From NCBI GenBank assembly GCA_031253995.1, contig JAIRVG010000098.1, positions 1 through 64,000 on the forward strand: a stretch of 64,000 nt of DNA, read 5' to 3'. Origin of the DNA: Paucimonas sp. GTDB taxonomy: Bacteria > Pseudomonadota > Gammaproteobacteria > Pseudomonadales > Pseudomonadaceae. Numbering within the stretch: the stretch's first letter is position 1; the number at the start of each line of letters is the position of its first letter. This document shows, piece by piece, positions 16,628 to 25,362 of this stretch. The notes beneath the pieces were generated by a model that had not been told where the DNA came from, made no database searches, and was given only the letters and a program-made list of their open reading frames with translations. The position numbers and the translations under genes were made by a program.

Positions 16628-16641
16628 CTCTCAAATGAGAG
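16628..16641. promoter_or_regulatory. Perfect dyad upstream of the catecholate receptor
   Basis: CTCTCA-AA-TGAGAG lies in an A/T-rich stretch about 115 bp before the receptor ATG and 18 bp after the sensor kinase stop. A PfeR-type activator site or a Fur-like site is plausible. No T-run follows it, so it is not an obvious terminator. Confidence 0.4.
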
Positions 16642-16658
16642 TAAATCTTTTTTACATT

Positions 16659-17996
16659 TCATACACTTCTCAGCCGCAGGTTGACCCGCAGGCCCGGCGA
16701 GCGGTTCTGCGCCCAGACCTCGCCGCCCTGCAACTGCACCACGCTGCGGGCGATGGACAGCCCGAGGCCGAAGCCATCGCCGCCTGGGCGCGCCGCGTTG
16801 AGGCGGGTGAAGGGCAGGAAGATGCTCTCCAGCTTGGCCGCATCCACGCCGGGGCCCTGGTCTTCGATCCACAGGTGCCAGTCCTCGCCATCGCGCACGC
16901 CGCCGAGGTGCACCACCCCGCCCGGCGGTGAATGGCGCACGGCGTTGCGCAGGATGTTCTCCAGGGCCTGGGCCAGGCTGTTGAGGTTGCCGATGACCTG
17001 GCAGGGGCCGGGCAGCTCGTTGCGCAAGCGCTCGGCGGACCACTCGCTTTCGTAGCAGACGTCCTCGCACAGCACGTCCCAGAGGCGGCCGATATCCACG
17101 GTCTCCACTGGCAGTTGCGGGCGTTCGGTGTCCAGCCAGACCAGTTCCAGAGTGTCGTTGATCAGTTGCTCCATGCCCTGCACTTCCCGCTCCAGGCGCT
17201 GGCGCAGGGCGGCGGTGTCCTGCTCGCGTTCGCCGGTGACGCGCAGGCGGCTGAGGGGCGTGCGCAGTTCGTGGGAGAGATCGCGCAACAGCTGACGCTG
17301 GAACGCCACGGTGTTTTCCAGGCGCCCAGCCATATGGTCGAAGGCACGGGCCAGCTCGCCCAGTTCGTCGCGACGGCGGGTCAGTTGCGCGCCGACCCGC
17401 GCCGACAGATTGCCGGTACTCAAGGCATTGGCCTGGCGGCGCAGGATCACCATCGGCGCGATCACCGTGCGGTACAGCAGCAGCCCCAGGCCGATGGCCA
17501 GGCAGGCCGGCAGGATGCGCTCCAGCAACAGGCGCCAGAGGTGGTTGTACTGGCGCGGATCGAGGCGCGCCGGCAGGTCCATCACCAGCCGCGCCTCGCT
17601 GTCGCTGAACGGCACGTAGAAGGTCGGCTTGCCGCCGGGGCGGCCCACCGACCAATCCAGCGGACGCATGAAATCGAGCTTGCGGCGCTCGCGTCCGCGC
17701 AGCGGCTGGGACGACAGGGAAAGATCGTGCTGCCCCACCACCACCGCCCACACGCCCTCGCGTTCACGCAGGCTGCGCAGGAAGGCATCAACGCCGGGCG
17801 TGCCCTCCCCCACCCAGGCGGTCTCGGCTTCCCGGGCGTAGTCGGCGAGCAGGTTGCGGGTGGACTCGGGAAGCGTGGCCGTGGCGCTGTTGAGGCGCTC
17901 GCTGACGTCCACGTGCAGGCTGATGATCAGCAGGCTGAGCAGGACGATGCCGCCGATCAGTTTCCAGAACAGCGAATGGCGGTCGGGCAGGTTCAT
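16659..17996 (-). CDS. pfeS: Sensor histidine kinase (PfeS/PirS type)
   Basis: 445 residues in the inner membrane. Helix 1 at about 10-28 (FWKLIGGIVLLSLLIISL), a periplasmic sensor to about 160, helix 2 (ILPACLAIGLGLLLYRTVI), HAMP with LSARVGAQLTRRRDELGELARAFDHM, the phosphoacceptor box RDLSHELRTPLSRL (His) and the ATPase with NILRNAVRHSPPGG (N box), DQGPGV (G1) and GFGLGLSIARSVV (G2). It should phosphorylate the partner regulator on sensing the ferric catecholate in the periplasm. The ATG overlaps the regulator's stop by 4 bp. The receptor gene follows 145 bp downstream. Confidence 0.88.
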   Translation of the reverse strand: MNLPDRHSLFWKLIGGIVLLSLLIISLHVDVSERLNSATATLPESTRNLLADYAREAETAWVGEGTPGVDAFLRSLREREGVWAVVVGQHDLSLSSQPLRGRERRKLDFMRPLDWSVGRPGGKPTFYVPFSDSEARLVMDLPARLDPRQYNHLWRLLLERILPACLAIGLGLLLYRTVIAPMVILRRQANALSTGNLSARVGAQLTRRRDELGELARAFDHMAGRLENTVAFQRQLLRDLSHELRTPLSRLRVTGEREQDTAALRQRLEREVQGMEQLINDTLELVWLDTERPQLPVETVDIGRLWDVLCEDVCYESEWSAERLRNELPGPCQVIGNLNSLAQALENILRNAVRHSPPGGVVHLGGVRDGEDWHLWIEDQGPGVDAAKLESIFLPFTRLNAARPGGDGFGLGLSIARSVVQLQGGEVWAQNRSPGLRVNLRLRSV

Positions 17997-18718
17997 GGCG
18001 CGACGCGCTTGAGCACGTAGCCGGCGCCGCGCACCGTCTCCACCCGGCCGGCGCTGTAGCCGATGGCCTGGAGTTTGCGGCGGATGTGGCTGACGTGCAT
18101 GTCCAGGCTGCGATCGTGGATCGAGTAGGCGCGGTGCAGGGCCTGCTGGTAGAGGAAGGTCTTGCTCAGCACTTCGTTGGGCGAATGCAGCAGGGTTTCG
18201 AGGATGCGGTACTCGGTGCTGGTCAGGTCGGCCCAGGTGCCGTTGTTGCACACGTCGCTGCGCAGCGGATCGAAGGTCAGGCCGAGGGCCTGGCCCAGTT
18301 CCTCGTGCTCCTTGTGTTCGGCGCGCTCGTAGGCCACGCGGCGCAGGATGGCGTCGATGCGCACGTCCATCTCGCCCATGCTGAATGGCTTGGGCAGGTA
18401 GTCGTCGGCGCCCTGGCTGAAACCGATGATGCGGTCCTGCTCGGCCCCCAGCGCCGACATCAGGATCACCGGCACGCGCTGGCGGCGGCGCAGTTCGGCG
18501 AGCATGTCCAGGCCGTTGCTGTCGGGCAGGAGGATGTCCAGCAGGACCAGGTCGTAGCCGCCATCGCGTACCAGTTCGACGACGTCGCGGGCATCGTGGC
18601 GCAGGGTCACGGCAAAGCCGCGCTGGCCGAGGTGGCTGTCGATATGCGCGGCCAGCAAGGGATCGTCCTCGATGGCGAGGATGCGCACCGGGGCGCGGGT
18701 GGCGGTGGCGAGGTGCAT
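17993..18718 (-). CDS. pfeR: OmpR-family response regulator (PfeR/PirR type)
   Basis: 241 residues. The receiver domain (about 12-125) has the acidic pair in AIEDDPLL, the phosphorylated Asp in DLVLLDILLPDSNGLD, the Ser/Thr of MSALG and Lys in YLPKPF. The C-terminal winged helix (about 145-240) has DLTSTEYRILETLL and RSLDMHVSHIRRKL. It should activate the receptor gene at 14315-16513. The ATG at 18718 gives a normal N-terminus; an upstream in-frame start at 18787 would run through the Fur box. Iron repression is expected from the box at 18731-18749. Confidence 0.88.
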   Translation of the reverse strand: MHLATATRAPVRILAIEDDPLLAAHIDSHLGQRGFAVTLRHDARDVVELVRDGGYDLVLLDILLPDSNGLDMLAELRRRQRVPVILMSALGAEQDRIIGFSQGADDYLPKPFSMGEMDVRIDAILRRVAYERAEHKEHEELGQALGLTFDPLRSDVCNNGTWADLTSTEYRILETLLHSPNEVLSKTFLYQQALHRAYSIHDRSLDMHVSHIRRKLQAIGYSAGRVETVRGAGYVLKRVAP

Positions 18719-18730
18719 GGGAGGGAGCCT

Positions 18731-18749
18731 GCTAATGAGAATGGTTCTT
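18731..18749. promoter_or_regulatory. Probable Fur box before the response-regulator gene
   Basis: GCTAATGAGAATGGTTCTT matches much of the 19-bp Fur consensus, including TAATGAgAAT. It lies 12 bp upstream of the chosen start of the PfeR-type gene. Confidence 0.6.
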
Positions 18750-18867
18750 TGTCGCGCATTCTGACGAATGATGGGGAGATTGCCCACTGCTGTTTATGGT
18801 TTCAGGCTTGATCACCGGAACGGCGGCCCTCATGGAACAACACATAGCTCATTGATTTAGCGGGGAC

Positions 18868-19002
18868 GGCGTGGGAGCGGATTCATCCGCGATCGGCGGC
18901 GCAGCCGTCGTAGAACCTGAGTCCCGAGTTTTCCTGACACACACGGGATACCGGTTTTATGGCCGCTTCGCGGCCAATCGCGGATTAATCCGCTCCCACG
19001 CC
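18868..19002 (+). repeat. 135-bp inverted-repeat element, copy B
   Basis: It has the same ends and core as copies A and C. The inverted symmetry extends into the flanks (18841-19029): CATTGATTTAGC on the left and its complement GCTAAATCAATG on the right, so the whole hairpin is about 189 bp. It lies between the response-regulator gene and the 3' end of the second STN receptor. Confidence 0.75.
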
Positions 19003-19077
19003 GTTCCGGCTAAATCAATGGGTTATGTGGTTTCACAAGAGCTGCCCCCGCCTCTACGGAGGGGGCCTGTTTCTCGG

Positions 19078-21561
19078 TCAAAACTCCCACTTACTCGTCA
19101 CCACCACATTCCGCGGCTCCCCATAACTCCCGCTATAGAAGTTCTCATCCAGCGAACTCACATACTTCTTGTCGAACAGATTGTTCACCGTCGCCGTCGC
19201 CGACCACTGCGGTGTCAGCTGGTACCGCGCCATCAACCCCACCGTCGCATAGTCATCCTGCTTGTAGGTCGAAGCCTGCGGGAGCATCCAGCTCTCGGAG
19301 GTGAAGTGGATGCTGCTCTGCCAGTTCACGCCACCACCCACGGTCAGGCGCTCCAGGGCACCGGGCAGGCGGTAGGTGGTCCACAGCTTGAAGATATCCA
19401 GCGGGATCAGGCTCTTGACCCGCTCCCCTTCACTGTCTTCGACCCGCGAGTGGCTGTAGCTGGCATCGATGTTCCAGCCGGGGAGGATCTCGCCGCTGAT
19501 CTCCAGGTCGAGGCCACGGGTGGTGGTTTTCTTCGCGGTGTAGGCGGTGTCGTAGTCGGTGCCGATGATGATGCCGTCGGCAATGGCGTCATTCTCCAGC
19601 TTGACCTCGAACAGGGCGATAGCCGTGTTCAGCCGGCCATCGAAGTACTCGCCCTTGAGGCCGATCTCGTAGTTGTCGCCTTCCCGCGGTTCCAGCACCT
19701 TGCCGTTGCGATCCTTGTAGGTCTGCGGCTTGAAGATGCTGGTGTAGCTGGCGTACACCGAGTGGTTGCTGTCGAGGTCGTAGACCACGCCGGCATAGGG
19801 CGTGACCTCGCCGCTGACCCGGGTCGCGTTGGCCGTATTGAGGCGGACCATGGCCGGGACGTTGTAGGTGTAGCTGTCGTCGTACTTGTAGTTGCTGACT
19901 CGCGCACCGAGCACCAGCGAGAGGTCGTCGACCGGCTTGAGGCGGGTCGCCAGGTAGGCGCCGTTCTGCCGCTGGGTGAGGTTGTCGTCCTCGCGGTTGA
20001 TGCTGTAGGTCGGCCGTGGGGCGTAGTTGTCCCAGGTGCGGATGTTCACCGGCTTGCCGCTGACCAGGTTGTCGCTGCCTCCGGCGGCGGTCGGGTGACC
20101 GAAGCCGTTGCGGCGGTTTTCGTAGTCCTGGTAGTTGAAACCCATGACCAGCTCGTGCTCGCGGCCGAACGCCTGGAACGGCCCGGACAGCATCAGGTCG
20201 AGGCCCTTCTGCTTCTGCCAGTTCTCGCCCTTGGTGGCGGTGTATTTCAGGCCGCTGCCGGTGGCCGGGTCGACGAAACCGGTGGAGGTGCCGGCGATCA
20301 CCGAGTCGTAGTCGCGGGTGCCGTACAGGTAGCTGGCGGACAGCTTCAGGCTCCAGTCATTGGCCAGCTTCTGCTCGATCGAGGCGAAGCTATCGAAGAT
20401 CTGCTGGCGGTTGGTGCTGTCGCGGCTGGCGGGGTTGTCGGAGCGCGAGGTGTGCAACTTGTTGCCGTAGCGGTCGAGCACCGGCAGGCCGGTGGTGGAG
20501 AAACCACGCGGGTCATTGTTCAGGTAGCTGGCACCGACGGTCAGCAGGGTACTGTCGCTGAGGTCGAATTCGGTGATGCCGTAGAGAACGGTCTTTTCCT
20601 GCTGCAGGTGGTCGGTGAAGCTGTTGGCCTGCTGGTAGGCCGCCACCGCGCGACCACGCACGTTGCCGGTCTCGGTCAGCGGGCCGGAGACATCCACTTC
20701 GCCGCGGTACAGGTCCCACGAACCCAGCCCGCCGCTGACGTAGCCCTTGAAGCTGTCGGTGGGACGCTTGCGCACCAGGTTGACGGTGCCGGACGGATCG
20801 CCCGCGCCGCTCAGCAGGCCGGTGGCGCCGCGCACCACTTCGACCCGGTCGTAGATCGCCATGTCCGCCAGGGCATGGGGCAGCGCCTGGCTGAAGGCGA
20901 AGGAGGTGGTGGGCATGCCGTCGAACTGGTAGTTGTCGATGGCCAGGCCGCGGGAGAACACGTAGAGCCGGTCGCTGCCCGGGCTCTGCACGTTGAGGCC
21001 CGGCGCCTGCTCCAGGACCTGGCCGATGCTGCGCAGGTTCTGGTCGTCGATGCGCTGGCGGGTCATGACGCTGACCGACTGCGGCGTCTCGCGCAGGCTC
21101 ATGGGCAGTTTCGTCGCGGTGCTGGTGACGCCGGTGGTGTAGGACCCGCTACCCTCGGTGGTGCTCCCCAGCCCCGCCCCGGTGATGCTCGTCGCGCCCA
21201 GTTCCAGCGCAGCGGCATCTTGCGCCACCGCCACCAGCACATAGCCGTCCGGGCTGGACTGCGCCTGCAGGCCCTGGCCATGCAGCAGCGCGGCGAACCC
21301 CTCCAGCACCCCGTAGCTGCCCTGCAGGCCGGCACTGCGCTTGTGCGCCACCTGCTCGGCATTGAACGAGATCGCCACGCCGGCCTCGCGGGCGTAACGG
21401 CTCAGCACATCGCCGAGGGCGCCGGCGGGGATGTCGTAGCGTTGCAGTTGCTGCTGGGCCTGGGCCGGCAGCGCGGCGAGCAGCGGCGCGCCGCCGATGG
21501 CGACATGAATGGCCAGCGCCAGGGCGCTGCCGGCGGTGCGGGGGCGTAGCGAAACAGACAT
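19078..21561 (-). CDS. TonB-dependent siderophore receptor with STN domain (second set)
   Basis: 827 residues. A long signal peptide ends after AQA (about residue 35). The STN domain is at about 38-115 (YDIPAGALGDVLSRYAREAGVAISF), the plug at about 155-270 (RETPQSVSVMTRQRIDDQNL, RVEVVRGATGLLSGAGDPSGTVNLVRKRP), then the barrel with a terminal WEF. It belongs to the FpvA/FoxA/FhuE-like group with signalling function; the siderophore is not identifiable. The FecR-type gene lies 76 bp upstream and the ECF sigma gene before that, so the three form one regulatory set on the minus strand. The receptor at 7592 shares overall architecture but is a clearly different protein. Confidence 0.9.
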   Translation of the reverse strand: MSVSLRPRTAGSALALAIHVAIGGAPLLAALPAQAQQQLQRYDIPAGALGDVLSRYAREAGVAISFNAEQVAHKRSAGLQGSYGVLEGFAALLHGQGLQAQSSPDGYVLVAVAQDAAALELGATSITGAGLGSTTEGSGSYTTGVTSTATKLPMSLRETPQSVSVMTRQRIDDQNLRSIGQVLEQAPGLNVQSPGSDRLYVFSRGLAIDNYQFDGMPTTSFAFSQALPHALADMAIYDRVEVVRGATGLLSGAGDPSGTVNLVRKRPTDSFKGYVSGGLGSWDLYRGEVDVSGPLTETGNVRGRAVAAYQQANSFTDHLQQEKTVLYGITEFDLSDSTLLTVGASYLNNDPRGFSTTGLPVLDRYGNKLHTSRSDNPASRDSTNRQQIFDSFASIEQKLANDWSLKLSASYLYGTRDYDSVIAGTSTGFVDPATGSGLKYTATKGENWQKQKGLDLMLSGPFQAFGREHELVMGFNYQDYENRRNGFGHPTAAGGSDNLVSGKPVNIRTWDNYAPRPTYSINREDDNLTQRQNGAYLATRLKPVDDLSLVLGARVSNYKYDDSYTYNVPAMVRLNTANATRVSGEVTPYAGVVYDLDSNHSVYASYTSIFKPQTYKDRNGKVLEPREGDNYEIGLKGEYFDGRLNTAIALFEVKLENDAIADGIIIGTDYDTAYTAKKTTTRGLDLEISGEILPGWNIDASYSHSRVEDSEGERVKSLIPLDIFKLWTTYRLPGALERLTVGGGVNWQSSIHFTSESWMLPQASTYKQDDYATVGLMARYQLTPQWSATATVNNLFDKKYVSSLDENFYSGSYGEPRNVVVTSKWEF

Positions 21562-21637
21562 CTTCCGTGGTCCTCGTTGAGTGTTGGCTAGTACAGAGGA
21601 CGCACGGCCACGGACAAGTGGAAAAAGATCGTGGGAA

Positions 21638-22582
21638 TTATTTCGGTTGCAGGCTGACGCGGGTAACCCACGGCGTAAAATGCTCGACCTTGATCGGCAG
21701 GCTGCGGGCCAGCAGGCGCAAGGCTCGCTCGCTGTCGTCCGCCGGCAGCACCGCCGAAACCCGGAGCCCGTTCAGGGCCTTGGCGTCGTAGCTGAGGTAG
21801 CCGCCATGGTGACGCGCCAGGCGCTCCAGCACCTGGTCCAGCGGCTGCTCGCGAATCACCAGTTGGTGCGCCTGCCAGGCCTGCTCCAGCCCGGTGCCAT
21901 CGACGGGTTGCGCGGGCCGGATCCCCTGGGCATCGAACTGCACCTGCTGCCCGGCGCGCACGGTGACGCTGCTGCCGGCGCTCTTCACCTCGGTGCTGGA
22001 TTCGATCATCGCCAGGCGCGTGGCATCACCCAGTCGCTCCACCACGAACCGCGTGCCCAGCGCCCGCACACTACCGTGCTCGGTGACCACCAGGAACGGC
22101 CGGCTGGCGTCCTTGGCGACATCGACGAGGATCTCGCCGCTGACCAGGCGCAGGGTGCGGGTCTGCCCGTCGAACTGCAGGTCCACGGCCGAGCGGCCGT
22201 CCAGCTGGATGCGACTGCCATCCGGCAACTGCTGGCTGCTCCACTGGCCGACGCCGGTGCGGATATCCGCCAGCAGGTACGACGGCGGGAACTGCTGCAA
22301 GGCCAGTCCTGCCGGGAGCGCGAGCACGACCGCCACGGCCAGGGCCTTGAGCGCGCGTCCACCGCGCCGTGCGCCAACACCGCCGAGTGCCGCGCGCACC
22401 GGCGCCCGCGGCAGGTCGCGCAAGGGCGCGAGGCTGCCCTGCAAGGCATCCACTGCCTGGACGTGGGTCGGGTCGGCGGCCAGCCAGTCACGGAAGGCCT
22501 CCCGCGCCGCCGCGTCCGGCTCGTCGTCCATGCGCACCAGCCATTCCGCGGCCTGGTGCAGCACAGTCGGCGACAGGCTCAC
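21638..22582 (-). CDS. FecR-type anti-sigma / sigma regulator (second set)
   Basis: 314 residues. A DUF4880 region at the start (LHQAAEWLVRMDDEPDAAAREAFRDWLAADPTH) is followed by one membrane helix at about 85-105 (ALAVAVVLALPAGLAL), a periplasmic FecR domain and an STN-like C-terminal 70 residues. The best start is a GTG at 22582 that overlaps the sigma gene's TGA as GTGA, since the frame upstream lies inside the sigma gene. It transmits receptor occupancy (19078-21561) to the sigma factor. Confidence 0.88.
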   Translation of the reverse strand: MSLSPTVLHQAAEWLVRMDDEPDAAAREAFRDWLAADPTHVQAVDALQGSLAPLRDLPRAPVRAALGGVGARRGGRALKALAVAVVLALPAGLALQQFPPSYLLADIRTGVGQWSSQQLPDGSRIQLDGRSAVDLQFDGQTRTLRLVSGEILVDVAKDASRPFLVVTEHGSVRALGTRFVVERLGDATRLAMIESSTEVKSAGSSVTVRAGQQVQFDAQGIRPAQPVDGTGLEQAWQAHQLVIREQPLDQVLERLARHHGGYLSYDAKALNGLRVSAVLPADDSERALRLLARSLPIKVEHFTPWVTRVSLQPK

Positions 22583-23091
22583 AGCCCACCGCCGGCGGCA
22601 TGGCACTGCAGCAGCGCCTGGACCAGGTCGTTCTGGATGGTCTTGGTGGAGACGTTGAAGTGCGCGGCGATTTCAGCGTGGCCCAGGCCGTCGAGGTGAC
22701 GCATGACGAAGACCTGGCGCATGCGTGGCGTCATGGCCTCCAGCGCCCGGGCGATATGTTCCAGGGCCTGCACCGCTGCCGTCACCTGCTCGGCGGACGG
22801 CGCCTGCTCCATGTGTTCGACATGCCGCGCCAGTTCGTCGCGGTAGGCCCGCTCCAGCCGCTGCCGGCGCCCGCGGTCCATCAGCAGGCGGCGCGCCACG
22901 GTGGCGAGGAAGGCACGCGGTTCGTTCGGCGCCACGTAGGCACCGGCGCTGAGCAGGCGGATGAAGGTGTCCTGGGCCATGTCCGCGGCATTGTGCGGGC
23001 AGTCCAGGCGCCGCCGTAGCCAACCCAGCAACCAGCCGTGATAGCCCTTGTACAACGCATCGAGACTGTCTGCTGGCGGGGTGGCTTTCAT
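22579..23091 (-). CDS. FecI-type ECF sigma factor (second set)
   Basis: 170 residues. Region 2 includes DMAQDTFIRLLSAG and AFLATVARRLLMDRGRR; region 4 includes MTPRMRQVFVMRHLDGLGHAEIAAHF and the recognition helix STKTIQNDLVQAL. This is the typical iron-starvation sigma pattern. Its partner anti-sigma overlaps by 4 bp and the receptor follows. A Fur box lies 11 bp before the start codon. Its target is presumably the receptor promoter at about 21562-21637. Confidence 0.9.
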   Translation of the reverse strand: MKATPPADSLDALYKGYHGWLLGWLRRRLDCPHNAADMAQDTFIRLLSAGAYVAPNEPRAFLATVARRLLMDRGRRQRLERAYRDELARHVEHMEQAPSAEQVTAAVQALEHIARALEAMTPRMRQVFVMRHLDGLGHAEIAAHFNVSTKTIQNDLVQALLQCHAAGGGL

Positions 23092-23101
23092 GGCGGCAAG
23101 C

Positions 23102-23120
23102 TTTAATGGGAATGATTCTA
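23102..23120. promoter_or_regulatory. Probable Fur box before the second ECF sigma gene
   Basis: TTTAATGGGAATGATTCTA matches the Fur 19-mer at about 12 positions, including AAT-x3-AAT-x-ATT spacing. It lies immediately upstream of the sigma gene start (23091, minus strand). Confidence 0.6.
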
Positions 23121-23154
23121 TCTTACGATTCCGACACAGATAGTTGCAATCCGC

Positions 23155-23760
23155 TCAACGCACGCTGGCGAACAGCACCGTCATCCCCAATCCGAGCAAG
23201 GCCAGGCCGATCACCCGGTCCACCAGGCGCTGGCGATCGATCATCACCCGGCGCAGCGGCGCGCTGGAAAAGCACAGCGCGACGATGCTGAACCACACCC
23301 AATGCGCCACGGACATGAACAGGCCATAGCCGAATTGCTGGGCCAGCGAGCTGTCCGGCCCGACCACCTGGGTGTAGGCGCTGACCACGAACAGCAGGGT
23401 CTTGGGGTTCAGGGCATTGGTCAGGAAACCGGAGAGGAAGGTGCCCTTCCTGGCGCTGCCATCACCGTCCAGCGACAGGCGGGAGGTGTTGGTCAGCGAG
23501 CTGTAGCCGAGGTAGATCAGGTAGCCGGCGCCGAGCACCTTCATCACCAGGAACAGCGTCGGCGAATGCTGCACCAGCACCGACACGCCGAGCACGGTGT
23601 ACAGCACGTGCACCTGCACCCCGCAGGCGATGCCCAGCGCGGCGAGCAGGCCGCTGCGCCGGCCATAGGCGTAGCTGGCACGGGTGACCATGGCGAAATC
23701 CGGCCCCGGGCTGATGACCGCCAGCACGGTGAACAGGGCGACGGCGACGAGTTCGTTCAC
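23155..23760 (-). CDS. LysE/RhtB family amino-acid exporter
   Basis: 201 residues with about six helices. The LysE signature is near the start (ISPGPDFAMVTRASYAYGRRSGLLAALGIACG), followed by YLIYLGY and FLTNALNPKTLLF, all typical of the RhtB/LysE group that exports amino acids or small metabolites. The GTG at 23760 is preceded by AAGGAAAA about nine bases away, better than the TTG at 23781. A LysR gene is divergent 131 bp away and is the likely regulator. The substrate is not known. Confidence 0.88.
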   Translation of the reverse strand: MNELVAVALFTVLAVISPGPDFAMVTRASYAYGRRSGLLAALGIACGVQVHVLYTVLGVSVLVQHSPTLFLVMKVLGAGYLIYLGYSSLTNTSRLSLDGDGSARKGTFLSGFLTNALNPKTLLFVVSAYTQVVGPDSSLAQQFGYGLFMSVAHWVWFSIVALCFSSAPLRRVMIDRQRLVDRVIGLALLGLGMTVLFASVR

Positions 23761-23891
23761 GGAGGGTTTTCCTTTTTGCAATGCGCTAGCAAATGGCGCC
23801 GATCGTTATGAAGGCCGCCATTATCGAAAGCCTGACTACGGGAGAAAAAGCGATTTATAGTGCAGCAAATCCGCTAGTTTTCCTCACAGAT

Positions 23892-24761
23892 ATGAAACTG
23901 CCCGCCCTCACCGCCTTCCGTTACTTCGATGTCGCCGCGCGCACCGAGAGCTTCGTCCGCGCCGCCGAACTGCTGCATGTCACCCATGGCGCGGTGAGCC
24001 GCCAGGTGCGGCTGCTGGAAGCCTCGCTGGGGGTGGAGCTGTTCGAGCGGCGCAACCGGGCGATCTTCCTCACCGCCGCCGGTCGTACCTTGCTGGGCAC
24101 CACCCAGTCGATCTTCGAGCAGCTGGAAGGCACGGTGTCGCGACTGCAGCAGCAGACCCGGGAAAACGTGCTGGTGCTGTCCTGCGAGCCGACCCTGGCC
24201 ATGAAGTGGTTGATCCCGCGACTGGCGGATTTTCATGCCCGCCACCCCGGCATCCAGGTGCACCTGATGGCCGCTGGCGGGCCGGTGGACTTCGTGCGCA
24301 GCGGGGTCGACCTGGCCCTGCGCCGCGACGATTTCCAGTGGGAAGACGGGCTGCATGTGCAGAAGATCTGCGACGAGTGGGTGGGACCGGTCACCAGTCC
24401 TACCCTGGCCCTGCCGGCCAAGGGGTTCGCCGGTCAGCGCCTGTTGCACAGCGCCAGCCGACCGGGTGCCTGGAAGACCTGGCTGCGCCTGAACAGGAAA
24501 ACCGAACGGGGCACCGAGCGGGCCGACTACGAGCATTTCTACCTGTGCATCCAGGCCGCGGTGGCAGGGCTCGGGGTGGCCATGGCGTCGCGCTTGATGG
24601 TGGGGGACGAGCTGGCCAGCGGGCAGTTGCTGGCGCCCCACGGTTTCGTCCGCGATGGCTCGGCCTACGTGCTGTTATGTCCGCCGGTACTGGCGGAGTC
24701 GGAGAAGTGTCAGCGCTTCACCGCCTGGGTCATGGAGCAGGCGGCGCCCCAGGTGCGGTAG
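23892..24761 (+). CDS. LysR-family regulator (GcvA-like)
   Basis: 289 residues. The helix-turn-helix is at the N-terminus (LPALTAFRYFDVAARTESFVRAAELLHVTHGAVSRQVRLLE), followed by the effector domain with the GcvA-type ending. It is divergent from the LysE exporter and probably regulates it. The ATG at 23892 gives the usual LysR start; the frame is open to 23793 without a good ribosome-binding site. Its last 52 bp overlap, tail to tail, the M15 peptidase gene on the opposite strand, which is unusual for two intact genes. Confidence 0.85.
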   Translation: MKLPALTAFRYFDVAARTESFVRAAELLHVTHGAVSRQVRLLEASLGVELFERRNRAIFLTAAGRTLLGTTQSIFEQLEGTVSRLQQQTRENVLVLSCEPTLAMKWLIPRLADFHARHPGIQVHLMAAGGPVDFVRSGVDLALRRDDFQWEDGLHVQKICDEWVGPVTSPTLALPAKGFAGQRLLHSASRPGAWKTWLRLNRKTERGTERADYEHFYLCIQAAVAGLGVAMASRLMVGDELASGQLLAPHGFVRDGSAYVLLCPPVLAESEKCQRFTAWVMEQAAPQVR

Positions 24762-25279
24762 CCCGCGGTGTCGATATGGATCCGCCCTGACGGGTAACGC
24801 CCCAGCCCCATGTTCCAGGCTTGACCGTAGCGCTGCCAGAAACCACAGAGCGACTGGGTGTCGGCACCTTTCTCCAGCAACAGGTCGACCGCGAAGGCGC
24901 GCATGTGGGCACTGCCCGGCGCGCCGCCGGCACAGCGGTTGAGCGCCGGGGCGCGGTAGGCGGAGACCACTTCGAAAGGACCGAGGATGCGTTCGTCGCG
25001 CAGCAGGTCGAGCAGGCGCAAGGTGCTGCGCACATCCGCCCAGTGGGATGCCGGCGCCACCGCGAACGGCTCGGCCCGGCACTGGCGCCAGTCACTGGCC
25101 GAGCGCAGCAACTGGTACAGCGGGACCACGCCATACAGTCGCGCGTCCACCAGCATCTCGCGGAAGGCGCGGGTGTCATGCTCGCCGGTCCACTGGGCGA
25201 ACATCCACAGATCCCGTTCGTCGGCGCGCGCAGCGCCACCGAGTAGCAACGCCACCAACACCAGCAGCACTCCGTTCAT
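24710..25279 (-). CDS. Exported M15-type peptidase-like protein
   Basis: 189 residues. A signal peptide (MNGVLLVLVALLLGGAARA) is followed by a domain with the peptidase M15_3 zinc pattern: SAYRAPALN, then SAHMRAFAVD (His and Asp ligands of S-x-H-x6-D) and a later HID. Family members cleave D-amino-acid cross-links in peptidoglycan; here a murein-related role in the periplasm is inferred. AGAGG precedes the ATG at 25279. It overlaps the LysR gene by 52 bp at the 3' end. Confidence 0.75.
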   Translation of the reverse strand: MNGVLLVLVALLLGGAARADERDLWMFAQWTGEHDTRAFREMLVDARLYGVVPLYQLLRSASDWRQCRAEPFAVAPASHWADVRSTLRLLDLLRDERILGPFEVVSAYRAPALNRCAGGAPGSAHMRAFAVDLLLEKGADTQSLCGFWQRYGQAWNMGLGRYPSGRIHIDTAGYRTWGAACSMTQAVKR

Positions 25280-25362
25280 CCGCCCTCTTCCCACGACCAC
25301 CGCGCGTCCTCCAGTATGGCGAGCCTCCCGTCCGCAGGGAGCCATCTGACAAGGAGTTAAGC

